This document shows, piece after piece, positions 41,530 to 50,146 of a stretch of 64,000 bases of DNA. Each line of letters begins with the position of its first letter. Positions within the stretch are counted from its first letter, which is position 1. This stretch comes from JANXQG01 sp963709175. Lineage in GTDB: Bacteria; Planctomycetota; Planctomycetia; Pirellulales; Thermoguttaceae. The stretch is taken from the NCBI GenBank assembly GCA_963709175.1, contig CAVPVK010000010.1, positions 1-64,000 of the forward strand, written 5' to 3'. The position numbers and the translations under genes are program-made. The notes beneath the pieces were generated by a model, which saw nothing but the letters and a program-made list of their open reading frames with translations, did no database searches and was not told the DNA's origin.

Positions 41530-41877
41530 CTAGTCGTCGATCTCGATGCTTTCCAGCAGCAGTTCCCGTCCCTCTTCGATGACGATGGCCGGACTGCCGC
41601 ACTGCGGGCAGTCAATCACCAATTCGGTGATCTCGCTGGCAGCGCCGCATTGGCTGCAGCGGGAAATCGCCGGCGGCTGGCGAATGAGAAGTTCGGCTCC
41701 TGCGGCGGCCGTGCCGGGCGATAGTAACTCGAATGCGAACCGCAAGCAGTCGCAGTGGACGCCGGAAAGTCTTCCCACGGCCACGTCCAAGCGTTTCACG
41801 GCGCCGCGCTGTCCGGCACGTTCGAGTTCCGCGCCGACCTGTTCGATCAACGCTTCCGCAATCGCCAACTCGTGCAT
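41530..41877 (-). CDS. hypA: Hydrogenase nickel incorporation protein HypA
   Basis: 115 aa, full length. MHELAIAEALIEQ at the N-terminus (His2 and Glu3 for nickel), GRLSGVHCDCLRFAFELL, and the zinc ribbon CSQCGAASEI...CPQCGSPA. It helps insert Ni into the [NiFe] hydrogenase large subunit encoded 1.2 kb upstream on the same strand. It starts 17 bases after the cNMP-binding gene. HypB-F are not in the window. Confidence 0.93.
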   Translation of the reverse strand: MHELAIAEALIEQVGAELERAGQRGAVKRLDVAVGRLSGVHCDCLRFAFELLSPGTAAAGAELLIRQPPAISRCSQCGAASEITELVIDCPQCGSPAIVIEEGRELLLESIEIDD

Positions 41878-41894
41878 AAATGAATTATATGCAT

Positions 41895-42341
41895 CTAGGC
41901 CGCTGCCAACTGCACGCGGGCGCCTTCCAGGCGATGCGCGAGCAGCTTCGCCACCTCCAGCATCAATTGGTAGCCGAGCCGGGCGTCGTTGCGGCTGAGT
42001 TCGCGAAGCTTTAGCGCGTCCAACAAAACGAGGTCGGTCCTCTGGGTCGTCGTGCCGAAGCCCGTATACAAGTAAGGTTCGATAACGGCGGAGAATCCCA
42101 GCAGGTCGCCGGCCACCAACGTGTCCACCGTCCGCATTTCGCCGTTGCCTAGCAGGTACTGAATATTAACTTCCCCGCAGACAATGATGCCAAGTCGCTT
42201 CGCGGGCTCACCCTCGGCGAAGAGCCGCGTGCCGCCCGGGATCTGCTGTTTCTCCTCGGCGCTCATGGCCAGTTGCCGCAAAGTGGCGTCGTCGACGCCG
42301 GCAAAATACGGATAGCGGCGAAGGATCTCGGGCGAAATCAT
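41895..42341 (-). CDS. Cyclic nucleotide-binding domain protein without HTH
   Basis: 148 aa. A Crp-type beta-roll: YFAGVDDATLRQLAMSAEEK, GTRLFAEGEPAKRLGIIVCGEVNI, VAGDLLGFSAVIEP, then a C-helix (LMLEVAKLLAHRLEGAR). There is no DNA-binding domain, so it is not a transcription factor by itself. The canonical phosphate-binding RS/T is not obvious, so the ligand is uncertain. It lies between the hydrogenase protease and hypA genes, implying a redox- or nucleotide-sensing role around the Hdr/Mvh complex; that is inference. Confidence 0.75.
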   Translation of the reverse strand: MISPEILRRYPYFAGVDDATLRQLAMSAEEKQQIPGGTRLFAEGEPAKRLGIIVCGEVNIQYLLGNGEMRTVDTLVAGDLLGFSAVIEPYLYTGFGTTTQRTDLVLLDALKLRELSRNDARLGYQLMLEVAKLLAHRLEGARVQLAAA

Positions 42342-42402
42342 GGGAATGTGGCTCCGGCTTTGTGGTGGTTGGAGTATGATAAAGTCGTTCGTAGTTCCGG
42401 CT

Positions 42403-42924
42403 TCAGCCGGTCTTCAGGCTCAGATTGCTGCCGACCGCGGGTACGCGCCCAGGCTCGACTGCGGGTGTTCGGTCGAGGAAGTCAAGCACGTCGGCTACGG
42501 CCCGCGGCACGGCGGAGGCTACGGCGGGAGTGCAGGCCTCGCCGAAATTGACGATATCGTCCGCTTCGATTCCCACAAGGAGTATGTCGTCGTCCTGGGG
42601 CAGGTGAAGCTCGGCCTGACGGCCCAAGGCAAGGGCGGTCGGCAGGGTCATGTCGTGCGACGAAGCGCTGCGTTGCGTGGGCATGTCGCCGGGGGCCAGG
42701 TGGTGGATCGTGCCCGGCGCGGCACCGCTCTGGATAGCGTCGATCACGATGGCGCGGTCGTAGCCGACCATCTGCTCCATGAGGCGAAGCCCGCCCCAGT
42801 AATCCTCGGCGACCTCGACGTCCGCCTGTCCGGCCAGGCGGCTGCGGAGTTCCGCCGCAACGCGCAGGCCGACGCTGTCGTCAGTCACGAGCGGGTTGCC
42901 AAGGCCAATGATGAGGGTGGACAT
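42403..42924 (-). CDS. Hydrogenase maturation protease
   Basis: About 173 aa from ATG 42924 (MSTLIIGLGNPLVTDDSVG). The further in-frame start at 42969 adds a non-conserved leader. HycI/HyaD family marks are GLGNPLVTDDSVG, DYWGGLRLMEQMVGYDRAIVIDA and SSHDMTLPTAL. It removes the C-terminal peptide of the [NiFe] large subunit after nickel insertion; the mvhA product here has 27 residues after the final His of DPCFGCATH, suiting this step. It lies about 180 bases downstream of mvhA. Confidence 0.88.
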   Translation of the reverse strand: MSTLIIGLGNPLVTDDSVGLRVAAELRSRLAGQADVEVAEDYWGGLRLMEQMVGYDRAIVIDAIQSGAAPGTIHHLAPGDMPTQRSASSHDMTLPTALALGRQAELHLPQDDDILLVGIEADDIVNFGEACTPAVASAVPRAVADVLDFLDRTPAVEPGRVPAVGSNLSLKTG

Positions 42925-43101
42925 GTGAGGAAAATGGGGGAAAAGAAAATGAATTGATCTTCTTTTCAAAATCTGGGAGTTGAGATTTGAAAATTAGGCA
43001 ATGACAGGAAAATGCCGGACAGGAAGATAATCACCATTCGCTCTTAGCCTCAATTCCCCGCACTGTCTCTTCCTGTCCCCCATCTTTTCGTCAGCATCTT
43101 T

Positions 43102-44565
43102 CTAAAGGTGCTGCGAAAGCCTCTCAATCACCGCTCCGTCTGGCCTCCGCAACGTCACCTCCAGCGGCATTTCGCCGGGCAGACTGTGCGTAGCACAGCC
43201 GAAACACGGGTCGTAGGCCCGAAAGGCCATTTCCACCATGTTCAACAGGCCTTGGTTTACCTGGCCTTTGCAGATCAGTTTCTGGGCAGCCTTCTTCACT
43301 GACATGCAGATCGGGGCATTGTTGTTCGTCGTGCCGACGATCAGATTCACTTTCGTGAGGATGCCGCGCTCGTCGGTCGTGTAGTGGTGGGTCAGCGTGC
43401 CTCGCGGGGCCTCGACGCAGCCCACGCCCTCGGTCGGCGTGGCCGTGGGCAGCGTGCGATATTCCTTGCCCGTTATCTCGGGATCCCGCGACAGCTCAAC
43501 CCACCGCTCGGCCGCATAGAGCAACTCGACCAGCCGGGCCCAGTGCGTGGCGAGCGTGTGATGCACCGGCTTGCCGCCCAGGGTTTGGTACATCCGCTGG
43601 TACTCGGCGGCAGCCAGCGGCGTGGCCATGCCGTCGGCGGCATTGCACCGCGAGAGCGGCGTCGCCTTGTAGACGCCCGAGTCCTCGCCGTCCACAAAGC
43701 CCTTCCAGCCGATCTTCCGCAAATAGGGAAACTTCAAATAAGACCACGGCTCGACCCGCTCGGCGATGTACTCACGGTAATCGGCGCAGTCGTACTTGGC
43801 GACTTCCTTGCCGCTGGGACTGGTGATACGGACCTTGCCGTCATAGAAGTTAGTGCAGTTATTGGCGTCAACCATCCCCATGTTGTAGGTCTTGTGCAGG
43901 TAGACGTCGCCGGTGATCAGTTCCACGTAGGTCTTGTTGGCCAGCACAATATCATCGAGGATCTTGAGCGAGAACCTGGCGAACTCGACCGCCTCCAGCC
44001 CGCGGGCCTCGATCTCCTTGCGCTGGGTTTCGTCGATGCCGCGGCTCACGCCGCCGGGCAGGCCCCAATTGGGATGCACGGCCCGGCCGCCGATCATCTT
44101 TATGAGGGAATGGCCGTCGTGCCGCATCTTCAGCACCTTGCCGGCCACGTCCATGCCCACCTTTTTCACCACGCCCAGGATGTTCCGTTCGGCGGGCGGG
44201 GCGTCGGGGCCGAGGACGAAATCCGGCCCGCTCAGGGCGTAAAAATGCGTTGTGTGGTCGGTGGCGTAGAAGATGCTGTAGAACAGTTCGCGGAGCTTCT
44301 TGGCCGTGGGCGGCGGATCGACATGAAAGACCCGGTCCAGGGCCTTCGTGGCCGCCATGTGATGGGCCTCCGGGCAGACGCCGCAGATGCGGGCGGTAAG
44401 GTTGGGCATGTCCTCCGCCTGGCGGCCGACGCAGAACTTCTCGAAACCGCGGAGTTCCGGGATCTGCACGTAGGCGTTGGCCACATCGCCCTGCTCGTCG
44501 AGAAAAATATCGATCTTGCCGTGGCCTTCAAGACGCGTGATGGGGTCGATGGAAATGCGTTTCAT
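43102..44565 (-). CDS. mvhA: [NiFe] hydrogenase large subunit (group 3c-like, MvhA)
   Basis: 487 aa, intact. It splits or forms H2 at a Ni-Fe centre. Ligand motifs: RICGVCPEAHH (Cys61, Cys64) and DPCFGCATH (Cys454, Cys457, His460), with the N-terminal DPITRLEGHGKI signature. The cytoplasmic MvhA/F420-non-reducing type is supported by neighbours mvhG, mvhD and hdrABC rather than by a Tat-exported small subunit. The precursor tail after His460 is the protease target. mvhG lies upstream, and a perfect 22-bp inverted repeat fills the gap between them. Confidence 0.92.
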   Translation of the reverse strand: MKRISIDPITRLEGHGKIDIFLDEQGDVANAYVQIPELRGFEKFCVGRQAEDMPNLTARICGVCPEAHHMAATKALDRVFHVDPPPTAKKLRELFYSIFYATDHTTHFYALSGPDFVLGPDAPPAERNILGVVKKVGMDVAGKVLKMRHDGHSLIKMIGGRAVHPNWGLPGGVSRGIDETQRKEIEARGLEAVEFARFSLKILDDIVLANKTYVELITGDVYLHKTYNMGMVDANNCTNFYDGKVRITSPSGKEVAKYDCADYREYIAERVEPWSYLKFPYLRKIGWKGFVDGEDSGVYKATPLSRCNAADGMATPLAAAEYQRMYQTLGGKPVHHTLATHWARLVELLYAAERWVELSRDPEITGKEYRTLPTATPTEGVGCVEAPRGTLTHHYTTDERGILTKVNLIVGTTNNNAPICMSVKKAAQKLICKGQVNQGLLNMVEMAFRAYDPCFGCATHSLPGEMPLEVTLRRPDGAVIERLSQHL

Positions 44566-44568
44566 GGG

Positions 44569-44655
44569 AGGTCTTGGGTCTTAGGTCTTAGGTCTTGGGT
44601 GCGTACGATTTGCCGGCCCCAAGTCCTAAGACTTAAGACCTAAGACCCAAGACCT
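44569..44655. repeat. 22-bp perfect inverted repeat between mvhG and mvhA
   Basis: Arm 44569-44590 (AGGTCTTGGGTCTTAGGTCT...) is the exact reverse complement of 44634-44655. Both arms are built from TAAGACC/GGTCTTA words. In the transcript it would form a long hairpin just before mvhA. Confidence 0.75.
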
Positions 44656-44666
44656 GTAATCAATTT

Positions 44667-45680
44667 CTACTTATGTCCGTTGCCCGCCGCTGCCTTATTG
44701 CAGCGCCTCAGCAAACTGCCGGCCAAGCTAAAGCGATAGAACGTTCCAACGGGATCGGGAATGCCCTCGGCAATGATGCGGTCGATTTCCTCTTCGTCGT
44801 TGGAGTCGATGACCGAGGCTACCGCGCTCATCAGTCGCGAGCCGTAGTCGTCCACCCCTTCGTTCGGCCCGTGGCAACCGATGCAGGGCGAGTTCACGGT
44901 CGGACACAAGGCCCCGCAGCCCGCCCGCGTGGCGATGCCGCAGCACATCAGCCCCTGCTCCAGTAGGCACGCCTCCTCGTCGGGCACAATCTCCCACGTG
45001 CGGCGGAACTTCTTGATCTTCTTTTCGCTCCGCTTCCGCTTGCACTCGTCGCAGACGGTCGTGTCGGCGCCGATGGTCGAACCCTTCGGCGGCAGATTGC
45101 CGGAGACGATGGCCGTGATCGCCTTCCAGATATTGTCGGCCTCGGGCGGACAGCCCGGCAAGAAGTAATCCACGTCCACGGTTTGCCGGAGCGTCTTCAA
45201 AGTGTCGTAGAATACGGGCAGGTAGAGCGTACCCTCCGGTACTTGCGTTTCGTGCTGCGGATAAACGTTTTGCGGGTTCTCCGGGCCGGTGGCCGAGCCC
45301 TGGTCGTAGACCGTCTCGAAGATCGATTTGCGGTCGTTGAGATTGCCCAGGCCGGGAATGCAGCCTTCCGAGGCGCAGGAGCCGAAGGCCACCAGCACCT
45401 TCGACTTGCGGCGGAGCAGGCGGGCCATGTACTCCTGCTCGCTGTTGCGGATGCCGCCGTTGAAGAGGCAGACGTCGATTTCGCCGTCGGCCATCTTTTC
45501 GATGTCGCGGACCTTGCCGTCGGCGATGCAGGGGCAGAAGACCAGGTCGAAGGCGGCATCGACGTCGAGGATCTTGGCGTCGATCTGCAGGATGGAAATC
45601 TCGCAACCACCGCACGACGCGGCCCAGTAGATGGCTAGCTTGCCCTTGGCGGTCTTCTTATCAGCAGTGACTTGACTCAT
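44667..45680 (-). CDS. mvhG: Hydrogenase small subunit (MvhG-like)
   Basis: About 337 aa from ATG 45680 (MSQVTADKKTAKGKLAIYWA); reading further up to 45758 goes into the repeat. Fe-S ligands: WAASCGGCEISI, AFGSCASEGCIPG, FLPGCPPEADNIW, and a Cys-rich C-terminal part (CDECKRKR, CLLEQGLMCCGIATRAGCGALCPTVNSPCIGCHG). No Tat leader, so cytoplasmic. It is somewhat longer than methanogen MvhG, with a C-terminal extension. It passes electrons from MvhA towards MvhD/HdrA. Confidence 0.88.
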   Translation of the reverse strand: MSQVTADKKTAKGKLAIYWAASCGGCEISILQIDAKILDVDAAFDLVFCPCIADGKVRDIEKMADGEIDVCLFNGGIRNSEQEYMARLLRRKSKVLVAFGSCASEGCIPGLGNLNDRKSIFETVYDQGSATGPENPQNVYPQHETQVPEGTLYLPVFYDTLKTLRQTVDVDYFLPGCPPEADNIWKAITAIVSGNLPPKGSTIGADTTVCDECKRKRSEKKIKKFRRTWEIVPDEEACLLEQGLMCCGIATRAGCGALCPTVNSPCIGCHGPNEGVDDYGSRLMSAVASVIDSNDEEEIDRIIAEGIPDPVGTFYRFSLAGSLLRRCNKAAAGNGHK

Positions 45681-45691
45681 GATTATATCTC

Positions 45692-45776
45692 CCGTAGGCC
45701 GGAACAAGCTTGCGCAGTCCCGGCAGCAATCTCTCGGCGTCTTGCCGGAACTGCGCAAGCTTGTTCCGGCCTGCGG
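45692..45776. repeat. Long palindromic repeat (REP-like hairpin) between mvhD and mvhG
   Basis: Arms of about 34 bases: CCGTAGGCCGGAACAAGCTT... (from 45692) pairs with ...AAGCTTGTTCCGGCCTGCGG (to 45776), with a few mismatches and a short loop. It begins one base after the mvhD stop codon. Confidence 0.75.
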
Positions 45777-46268
45777 TTAAACCACCTCCACGCATTCTTC
45801 ATGTTCTTTGAGGATCGTCCCCAGGGCCTCTTCCCGATGCCCGTTCTCCGACCAGTTGCCCGGCCACTTCAGGGGCCCCAGCTTGCGGACGTCGGTCACC
45901 AGTTGATCGATGGCATCGGCCAGTTGCTGCCCTTCTGCCGCCGAAGCCCAGACGAGGCGGACGCGGTCCGGCTCGACGCCCATCGCCCGCAGCGTGTGCT
46001 TGAGGATCGAGTACCGCCGCATGGCCTTGTAGTTCTGTTCGATGTAGTGGCACTCGCCCGGATGGCAGCCGGCGATCAGTACGCCGTCGGCCCCCGAGGC
46101 CAGCGCCTTCATGACAAAACTCGGATCGACTCGCCCGCTGCACATTACGCGGATCACGCGGACGTTGGGAGCGTATTTGATGCGGGCGGTGCCGGCCAGA
46201 TCGGCCGCCCGGTAAGAGCACCAGTTGCAGCAGAAGCCAACGATTTTTGGTTCAAAGTTTTCGGACAT
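45777..46268 (-). CDS. mvhD: Methyl-viologen-reducing hydrogenase delta subunit
   Basis: 163 aa, intact. MvhD family: KIVGFCCNWCSYRAADLAGTAR, RVIRVMCSGRVDPSFV, GADGVLIAGCHPGECHY and RRYSILKHTLRAMG. It carries a [2Fe-2S] cluster and links the hydrogenase (MvhAG) to HdrA in the bifurcating complex. Located between hdrA and mvhG on one strand, as in many hdrABC-mvhDGA operons. Confidence 0.93.
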   Translation of the reverse strand: MSENFEPKIVGFCCNWCSYRAADLAGTARIKYAPNVRVIRVMCSGRVDPSFVMKALASGADGVLIAGCHPGECHYIEQNYKAMRRYSILKHTLRAMGVEPDRVRLVWASAAEGQQLADAIDQLVTDVRKLGPLKWPGNWSENGHREEALGTILKEHEECVEVV

Positions 46269-46471
46269 GGGAAGAAGTTGTCGGTTGTCAGCACTGAGTA
46301 CGCAGTACTCAGCACTCAGTTATCGGATCGTGTTTGACGCTCGCAGTTCTTACTTATTGGACTTTGGCTTCACTCAGTTCGTTTTGCATGTTGTGTACTC
46401 GGTACTGTGTACTCAGTACTTCGCACTTTCTCATCCAGCCGAAACGGCCGCAGCCTCTTGCTCCGTCTCCG

Positions 46472-48460
46472 TCATGGCCCCGTTGCCGTCGGCGTCCCAC
46501 AGGCGCCTTCGATCTCGGCGAAAATCTGCTCGTTGCTGAAGTGGGCACCGGCGATCACACCCGCCGGGCAGGCCGCCACACACGTGCCGCAGCCCTTGCA
46601 CAAGGCCGTGATCACGTGGCTGGTATTCTTCACCTCCAGGAACTCGATGGCATTGTAGGGGCACATCGTGTTGCAAATCCGGCAGCCGGAACACTCCTCT
46701 TCGTTGATCGAGGCCACTACGGGCTCGATCATCACTTGGCCCTTGGTGATCATGCCGCCCACGCGGGCGGCGGCCGCGGCGCCCTGAGCCACCGAGGCGG
46801 GAATGTCCTTCGGCCCCTGGCAAACGCCAGCCACGAAGATGCCGTCGGTCATTGTCGCCACCGGGTCGAGCTTGGGATGCCGCTCGGTGTACCAGCCGGC
46901 CATGCTGCAGGAAATGCCGCATTTCAGTCCCATCTCCTTGGCGTCGGCCTGCGGCTCCAGGCCGGCCATGAGGATCACCATATCGACCGGAATCCGCCGC
47001 TGCTTGCCCAGAAGCGTATCTTCCACCTGCACGATCAGCCGGCCCGCCTCGTCAGGCTGACGGGCTGCGTCCGTCACCTCGGCCACCTTGCCGCGGACGA
47101 AATGCATGCCCTCTTCCAGCAGCCGCTGGTAAAACTCCTCGTAGTCCTTTTGCGGCGCCCGCATGTCGATGTAGAACGAATAGACCTCGGCTTGGGTCTT
47201 TTCCAGCACGAGGTGGCCAAACTTCATCGCCGCCATGCAGCAGACGTTGGAGCAATAGGTGTTGGTCGTCGTGTCGCGGCTGCCCACGCAGTGGATGATG
47301 GCCACGCGCTTCGGCTCGCTCTTGCCGTCGCGGAGCACGATCTTGCCGTTGGTCGGACCGGCGGCGTTGCAGAGCCGCTCGAACTCCATGTTCGTGTAGA
47401 CGTTGGCCAGCCGCCCATAGCCGTACTGCGGGATCCGCTTGCAATCAAAGGGCTTCCAGCCGGTGGCCATGATGATGTTGCCAACCTCGACCTCGACAAT
47501 TTCGTCTTTCTGCGTGTAGTCGATGGCGTTGGTCGGGCAGACCTTCTCGCAGACCTTGCACTTGCCGCGGGTGAAATAGGTGCAGTTGGCCGTATCGAGC
47601 ACCGGAATCCGCGGCACTGCCTGGGGGAACGGCATGTAGATGGCCTTCCGCGTGGTCATGCCCACTTCGAAGACGTCGTCGACCACCTTCCGCGGGCACT
47701 TCTCCACGCAGATGCCGCAGCCCGTGCAATCCGGGGCGTTGACCATGCGGGCCTTCTGGCGGATCTTGACCTTGAAGTTGCCCACCGAGCCGGTCACCTC
47801 TTCCAACTCGGAATAGGTGTACATCGTCACCTTGTCGTGCTGGCCGACCTCGGACATTTTGGGCGTGAGGATGCAGGCCGAGCAGTCCAGGGTGGGGAAG
47901 GTCTTGTCGAACTGGGCCATATGGCCGCCGACGGAAGGCTCGCGCTCGACCAGGTAGACCGGATAGCCGGCGTCGGCCAGCTCGAGCGTGGCCTGCAGGC
48001 CGGCGATGCCGCCGCCGATGACCAGCGTGGCCGGGTTGACCTTCACATACATCCGCTCCAGCGGCCGTTGATGGCGGACCCGTCCGGCAGCCGCGGCCAC
48101 CAGGGCCTTGGTCTTCTCGGTCGCCGCCTTCTTGTCGGTATGGACCCACGAGCAGTGCTCGCGGACGTTGGTCATTTGCAGCAGATACGGATTCAAGCCG
48201 GCGTTCTCGCAAGCGCGGCGGAAGGTCTTCTCGTGCAGGTGCGGCGAGCAGGCGGCCACGACAATCCGCGTGAGACCTTCCTTCTTGATGTCCTCTTCAA
48301 TCAGGCTCTGGCCCAGCGACGAGCACATGAACTTGTAGTCGCGGGAGACGATCACGTCCTTGACGTTCTTGCCCGCCCAGCGGGCGACCTCTTCCACGTC
48401 AACCGTGCCGGCGATGTTGCTGCCGCAATGGCAGACGTAAATGCCGATTTTCTCAGACAT
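46472..48460 (-). CDS. hdrA: Heterodisulfide reductase subunit A (electron-bifurcating HdrA)
   Basis: 662 aa, intact. N-terminal Cys segment (GIYVCHCGSNIAGTVDV), FAD-binding Rossmann fold (TLVIGGGIAGLQATLELA, VEREPSVGGHMAQFDKTFP), an LDCSACILTPKM cluster motif, and ferredoxin clusters: CTGCGICVEKCP, GKCKVCEKVCP, and at the C-terminus CSGCRICNTMCP and CKGCGTCVAACP. The flavin in HdrA splits electron pairs from H2, one to ferredoxin and one to the HdrBC acceptor. In a non-methanogen the disulfide substrate is not CoM-S-S-CoB and remains unknown. Confidence 0.92.
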   Translation of the reverse strand: MSEKIGIYVCHCGSNIAGTVDVEEVARWAGKNVKDVIVSRDYKFMCSSLGQSLIEEDIKKEGLTRIVVAACSPHLHEKTFRRACENAGLNPYLLQMTNVREHCSWVHTDKKAATEKTKALVAAAAGRVRHQRPLERMYVKVNPATLVIGGGIAGLQATLELADAGYPVYLVEREPSVGGHMAQFDKTFPTLDCSACILTPKMSEVGQHDKVTMYTYSELEEVTGSVGNFKVKIRQKARMVNAPDCTGCGICVEKCPRKVVDDVFEVGMTTRKAIYMPFPQAVPRIPVLDTANCTYFTRGKCKVCEKVCPTNAIDYTQKDEIVEVEVGNIIMATGWKPFDCKRIPQYGYGRLANVYTNMEFERLCNAAGPTNGKIVLRDGKSEPKRVAIIHCVGSRDTTTNTYCSNVCCMAAMKFGHLVLEKTQAEVYSFYIDMRAPQKDYEEFYQRLLEEGMHFVRGKVAEVTDAARQPDEAGRLIVQVEDTLLGKQRRIPVDMVILMAGLEPQADAKEMGLKCGISCSMAGWYTERHPKLDPVATMTDGIFVAGVCQGPKDIPASVAQGAAAAARVGGMITKGQVMIEPVVASINEEECSGCRICNTMCPYNAIEFLEVKNTSHVITALCKGCGTCVAACPAGVIAGAHFSNEQIFAEIEGACGTPTATGP

Positions 48461-48578
48461 AGTTATTCCTCAATCGAGTACCCGGTACTTACACTCAGCA
48501 CCGGGTGCAATGCTCGCGAATCTCAAATTTCAAATCTCAGATCTCAGTTACTACCGAGTACTGTGTACTCAGTACTTC

Positions 48579-49472
48579 CTACACCGCCGCCGCCAGTTTC
48601 CCATTCAGTTTCGCCGTCAACACGGGCATGGCGGCTACCAGCTCCTTGCCGAATCCCAACCGCTTCGGGTCCAGACCGAAGGCGATGCCCAGGATCTGAG
48701 TGAAGTAGATGATCGGCAGGTTGAACTGCGTGTTGAAATAGCCGTTCACGCGGGCCTGGTAGCCGTCCATATTCAACTGGCACATGGGGCACATGCAGAG
48801 GATCATGTCGGCGTGGTAATCCTGGGCGCTTTGCAGCAACCGGCGGATGAGCTCGAATGCCTGCGGCTCACTGATCTGCGTCATGTGCCCGCCGCAGCAG
48901 TGGGCCTTGACCGGATAATCGACGACCTCGGCCCCCAGCCAGGCGAGCAGGTTGTCCATCTTCATGGGGTATTCGGTGCTGTCGCCGCCCTTGATTGGCC
49001 GCACGACCTGGCAGCCGTAATAGGGGGCGACCCGCAGGCCGGTCAAGGGCCGCACGACCTTGTCACGCACGGCCCGCTCGCCGATGTCGTCGTGGATCAC
49101 GTCGAGCATGTGGCGGACAATCACGCGGCCCGGATCGTAGTGCAGGCCGCCGGCGGCCAGACACTGATTGATTTTTGCGCCCAGTTCCGGGTGATCGGCC
49201 ATCAGGCGGTCGGTTTTCTTGAGGTTCAGGTAACAAGCCGCACAGGGGGCAACGAGCTGCTTGATCTGCGGATCGACCAGGGCCAGGTTTCGGGCGACCA
49301 CGGCGCAAGCCGTCAATTCATCCTGGCTGAAGTATTCTGTTGCCCCGCAGCAGTTCCAATCATCGAGCTCCTGGAGCTTGATGTCGAGCAGATCGGCCAC
49401 CTCGCGGACCGAATGGTCGTAGGCGGCGGCGTTGATTTCCAACGAGCATCCGGGGTAGTAGGCGTACTTCAT
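48579..49472 (-). CDS. hdrB: Heterodisulfide reductase subunit B
   Basis: 297 aa, intact. Two CCG domains for non-cubane [4Fe-4S] clusters: YYPGCSLEINAAAYD ... WNCCGATEYFSQ ... APCAACYLNL and YYGCQVVRPI ... AHCCGGHMTQI ... CMCPMCQLN. It is the disulfide-reducing catalytic subunit in methanogens. Both full Cys sets are present, so the catalytic site is preserved here, although the physiological disulfide is unknown. Confidence 0.93.
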   Translation of the reverse strand: MKYAYYPGCSLEINAAAYDHSVREVADLLDIKLQELDDWNCCGATEYFSQDELTACAVVARNLALVDPQIKQLVAPCAACYLNLKKTDRLMADHPELGAKINQCLAAGGLHYDPGRVIVRHMLDVIHDDIGERAVRDKVVRPLTGLRVAPYYGCQVVRPIKGGDSTEYPMKMDNLLAWLGAEVVDYPVKAHCCGGHMTQISEPQAFELIRRLLQSAQDYHADMILCMCPMCQLNMDGYQARVNGYFNTQFNLPIIYFTQILGIAFGLDPKRLGFGKELVAAMPVLTAKLNGKLAAAV

Positions 49473-49558
49473 GGCGGATCGGGTGTTGGGGGACTGGGGA
49501 GGTTCTTAGGTCCTACGTCTTAGGTCTTACGTCTTTTTTGCGGTCTAAACTCTCAGTA

Positions 49559-50146
49559 CTAAGTTCTTTCCCCGCTTAGTTCTTTCGCTTTGCGAATAAT
49601 TGCCTGCAATTGCGGCAAGTTCTTGATCTTGCTGGGGGTCAGCGCCATGCGGCCGCGGCGGAACATGGCCAACCCCATGGGCCCCATCTTCATGGCCTGC
49701 AAGGGGCGATTCAGCAGGTGGTAGCTGGTGGCCAGGCCCAGTTCAAAGCTGCGTCCGTACTTGTCCACGTAGTCGGTGAAAGCCTTGGCCAAGGCCGGGG
49801 CGTCAGTGTCGTGGTGTAGCCGCTGGGCAATCGACATCCGCTTGAGCGTGTACATGATGTCGGTGATGGGAATCTCCTGCGGGCAGCGGGTGGTGCAGAA
49901 GTAGCACGAGACACAGACCCACATGGTGTTGGCGGCCAACACTCGCTGGCGGTCTTCGGCGTTGATCAACGCGAAGATCGTGCGCGGCGTGTACTGCATG
50001 TCGGCCCCGCTGGGGCACGAGCCGCCGCAACTCCCACATTGCAGGCAATGCGCCAGGCGCTCTCCGCCGGGCGTGGCTTCGATTACCTCGCCCAGAAAAG
50101 AATCCTTGTTTCGGATGGTGTGTGTGGTCATCAATAGCTGCTCCAC
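49559..50146 (-). CDS. hdrC: Heterodisulfide reductase subunit C
   Basis: 195 aa from ATG 50146 (a second Met at 50131 is possible). Two [4Fe-4S] motifs: CLQCGSCGGSCPSG and CVSCYFCTTRCPQEIP, then the helical HdrC end (SYHLLNRPLQAMKMGPMGLAMF). It shuttles electrons from HdrA to HdrB. First gene of the minus-strand hdrCBA-mvhDGA cluster; its promoter must lie in the 840 bases upstream, but no clear hexamer pair was identified. Confidence 0.92.
   Translation of the reverse strand: MEQLLMTTHTIRNKDSFLGEVIEATPGGERLAHCLQCGSCGGSCPSGADMQYTPRTIFALINAEDRQRVLAANTMWVCVSCYFCTTRCPQEIPITDIMYTLKRMSIAQRLHHDTDAPALAKAFTDYVDKYGRSFELGLATSYHLLNRPLQAMKMGPMGLAMFRRGRMALTPSKIKNLPQLQAIIRKAKELSGERT

Noticed and set aside
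43384..44643. 419-codon plus-strand frame opposite mvhA
   Set aside because: Antisense shadow of an intact [NiFe] large-subunit gene.
46334..48703. A 789-codon plus-strand open frame opposite hdrA
   Set aside because: High-G+C codons of hdrA leave the antisense frame open; the sense strand has all HdrA motifs, the antisense none.
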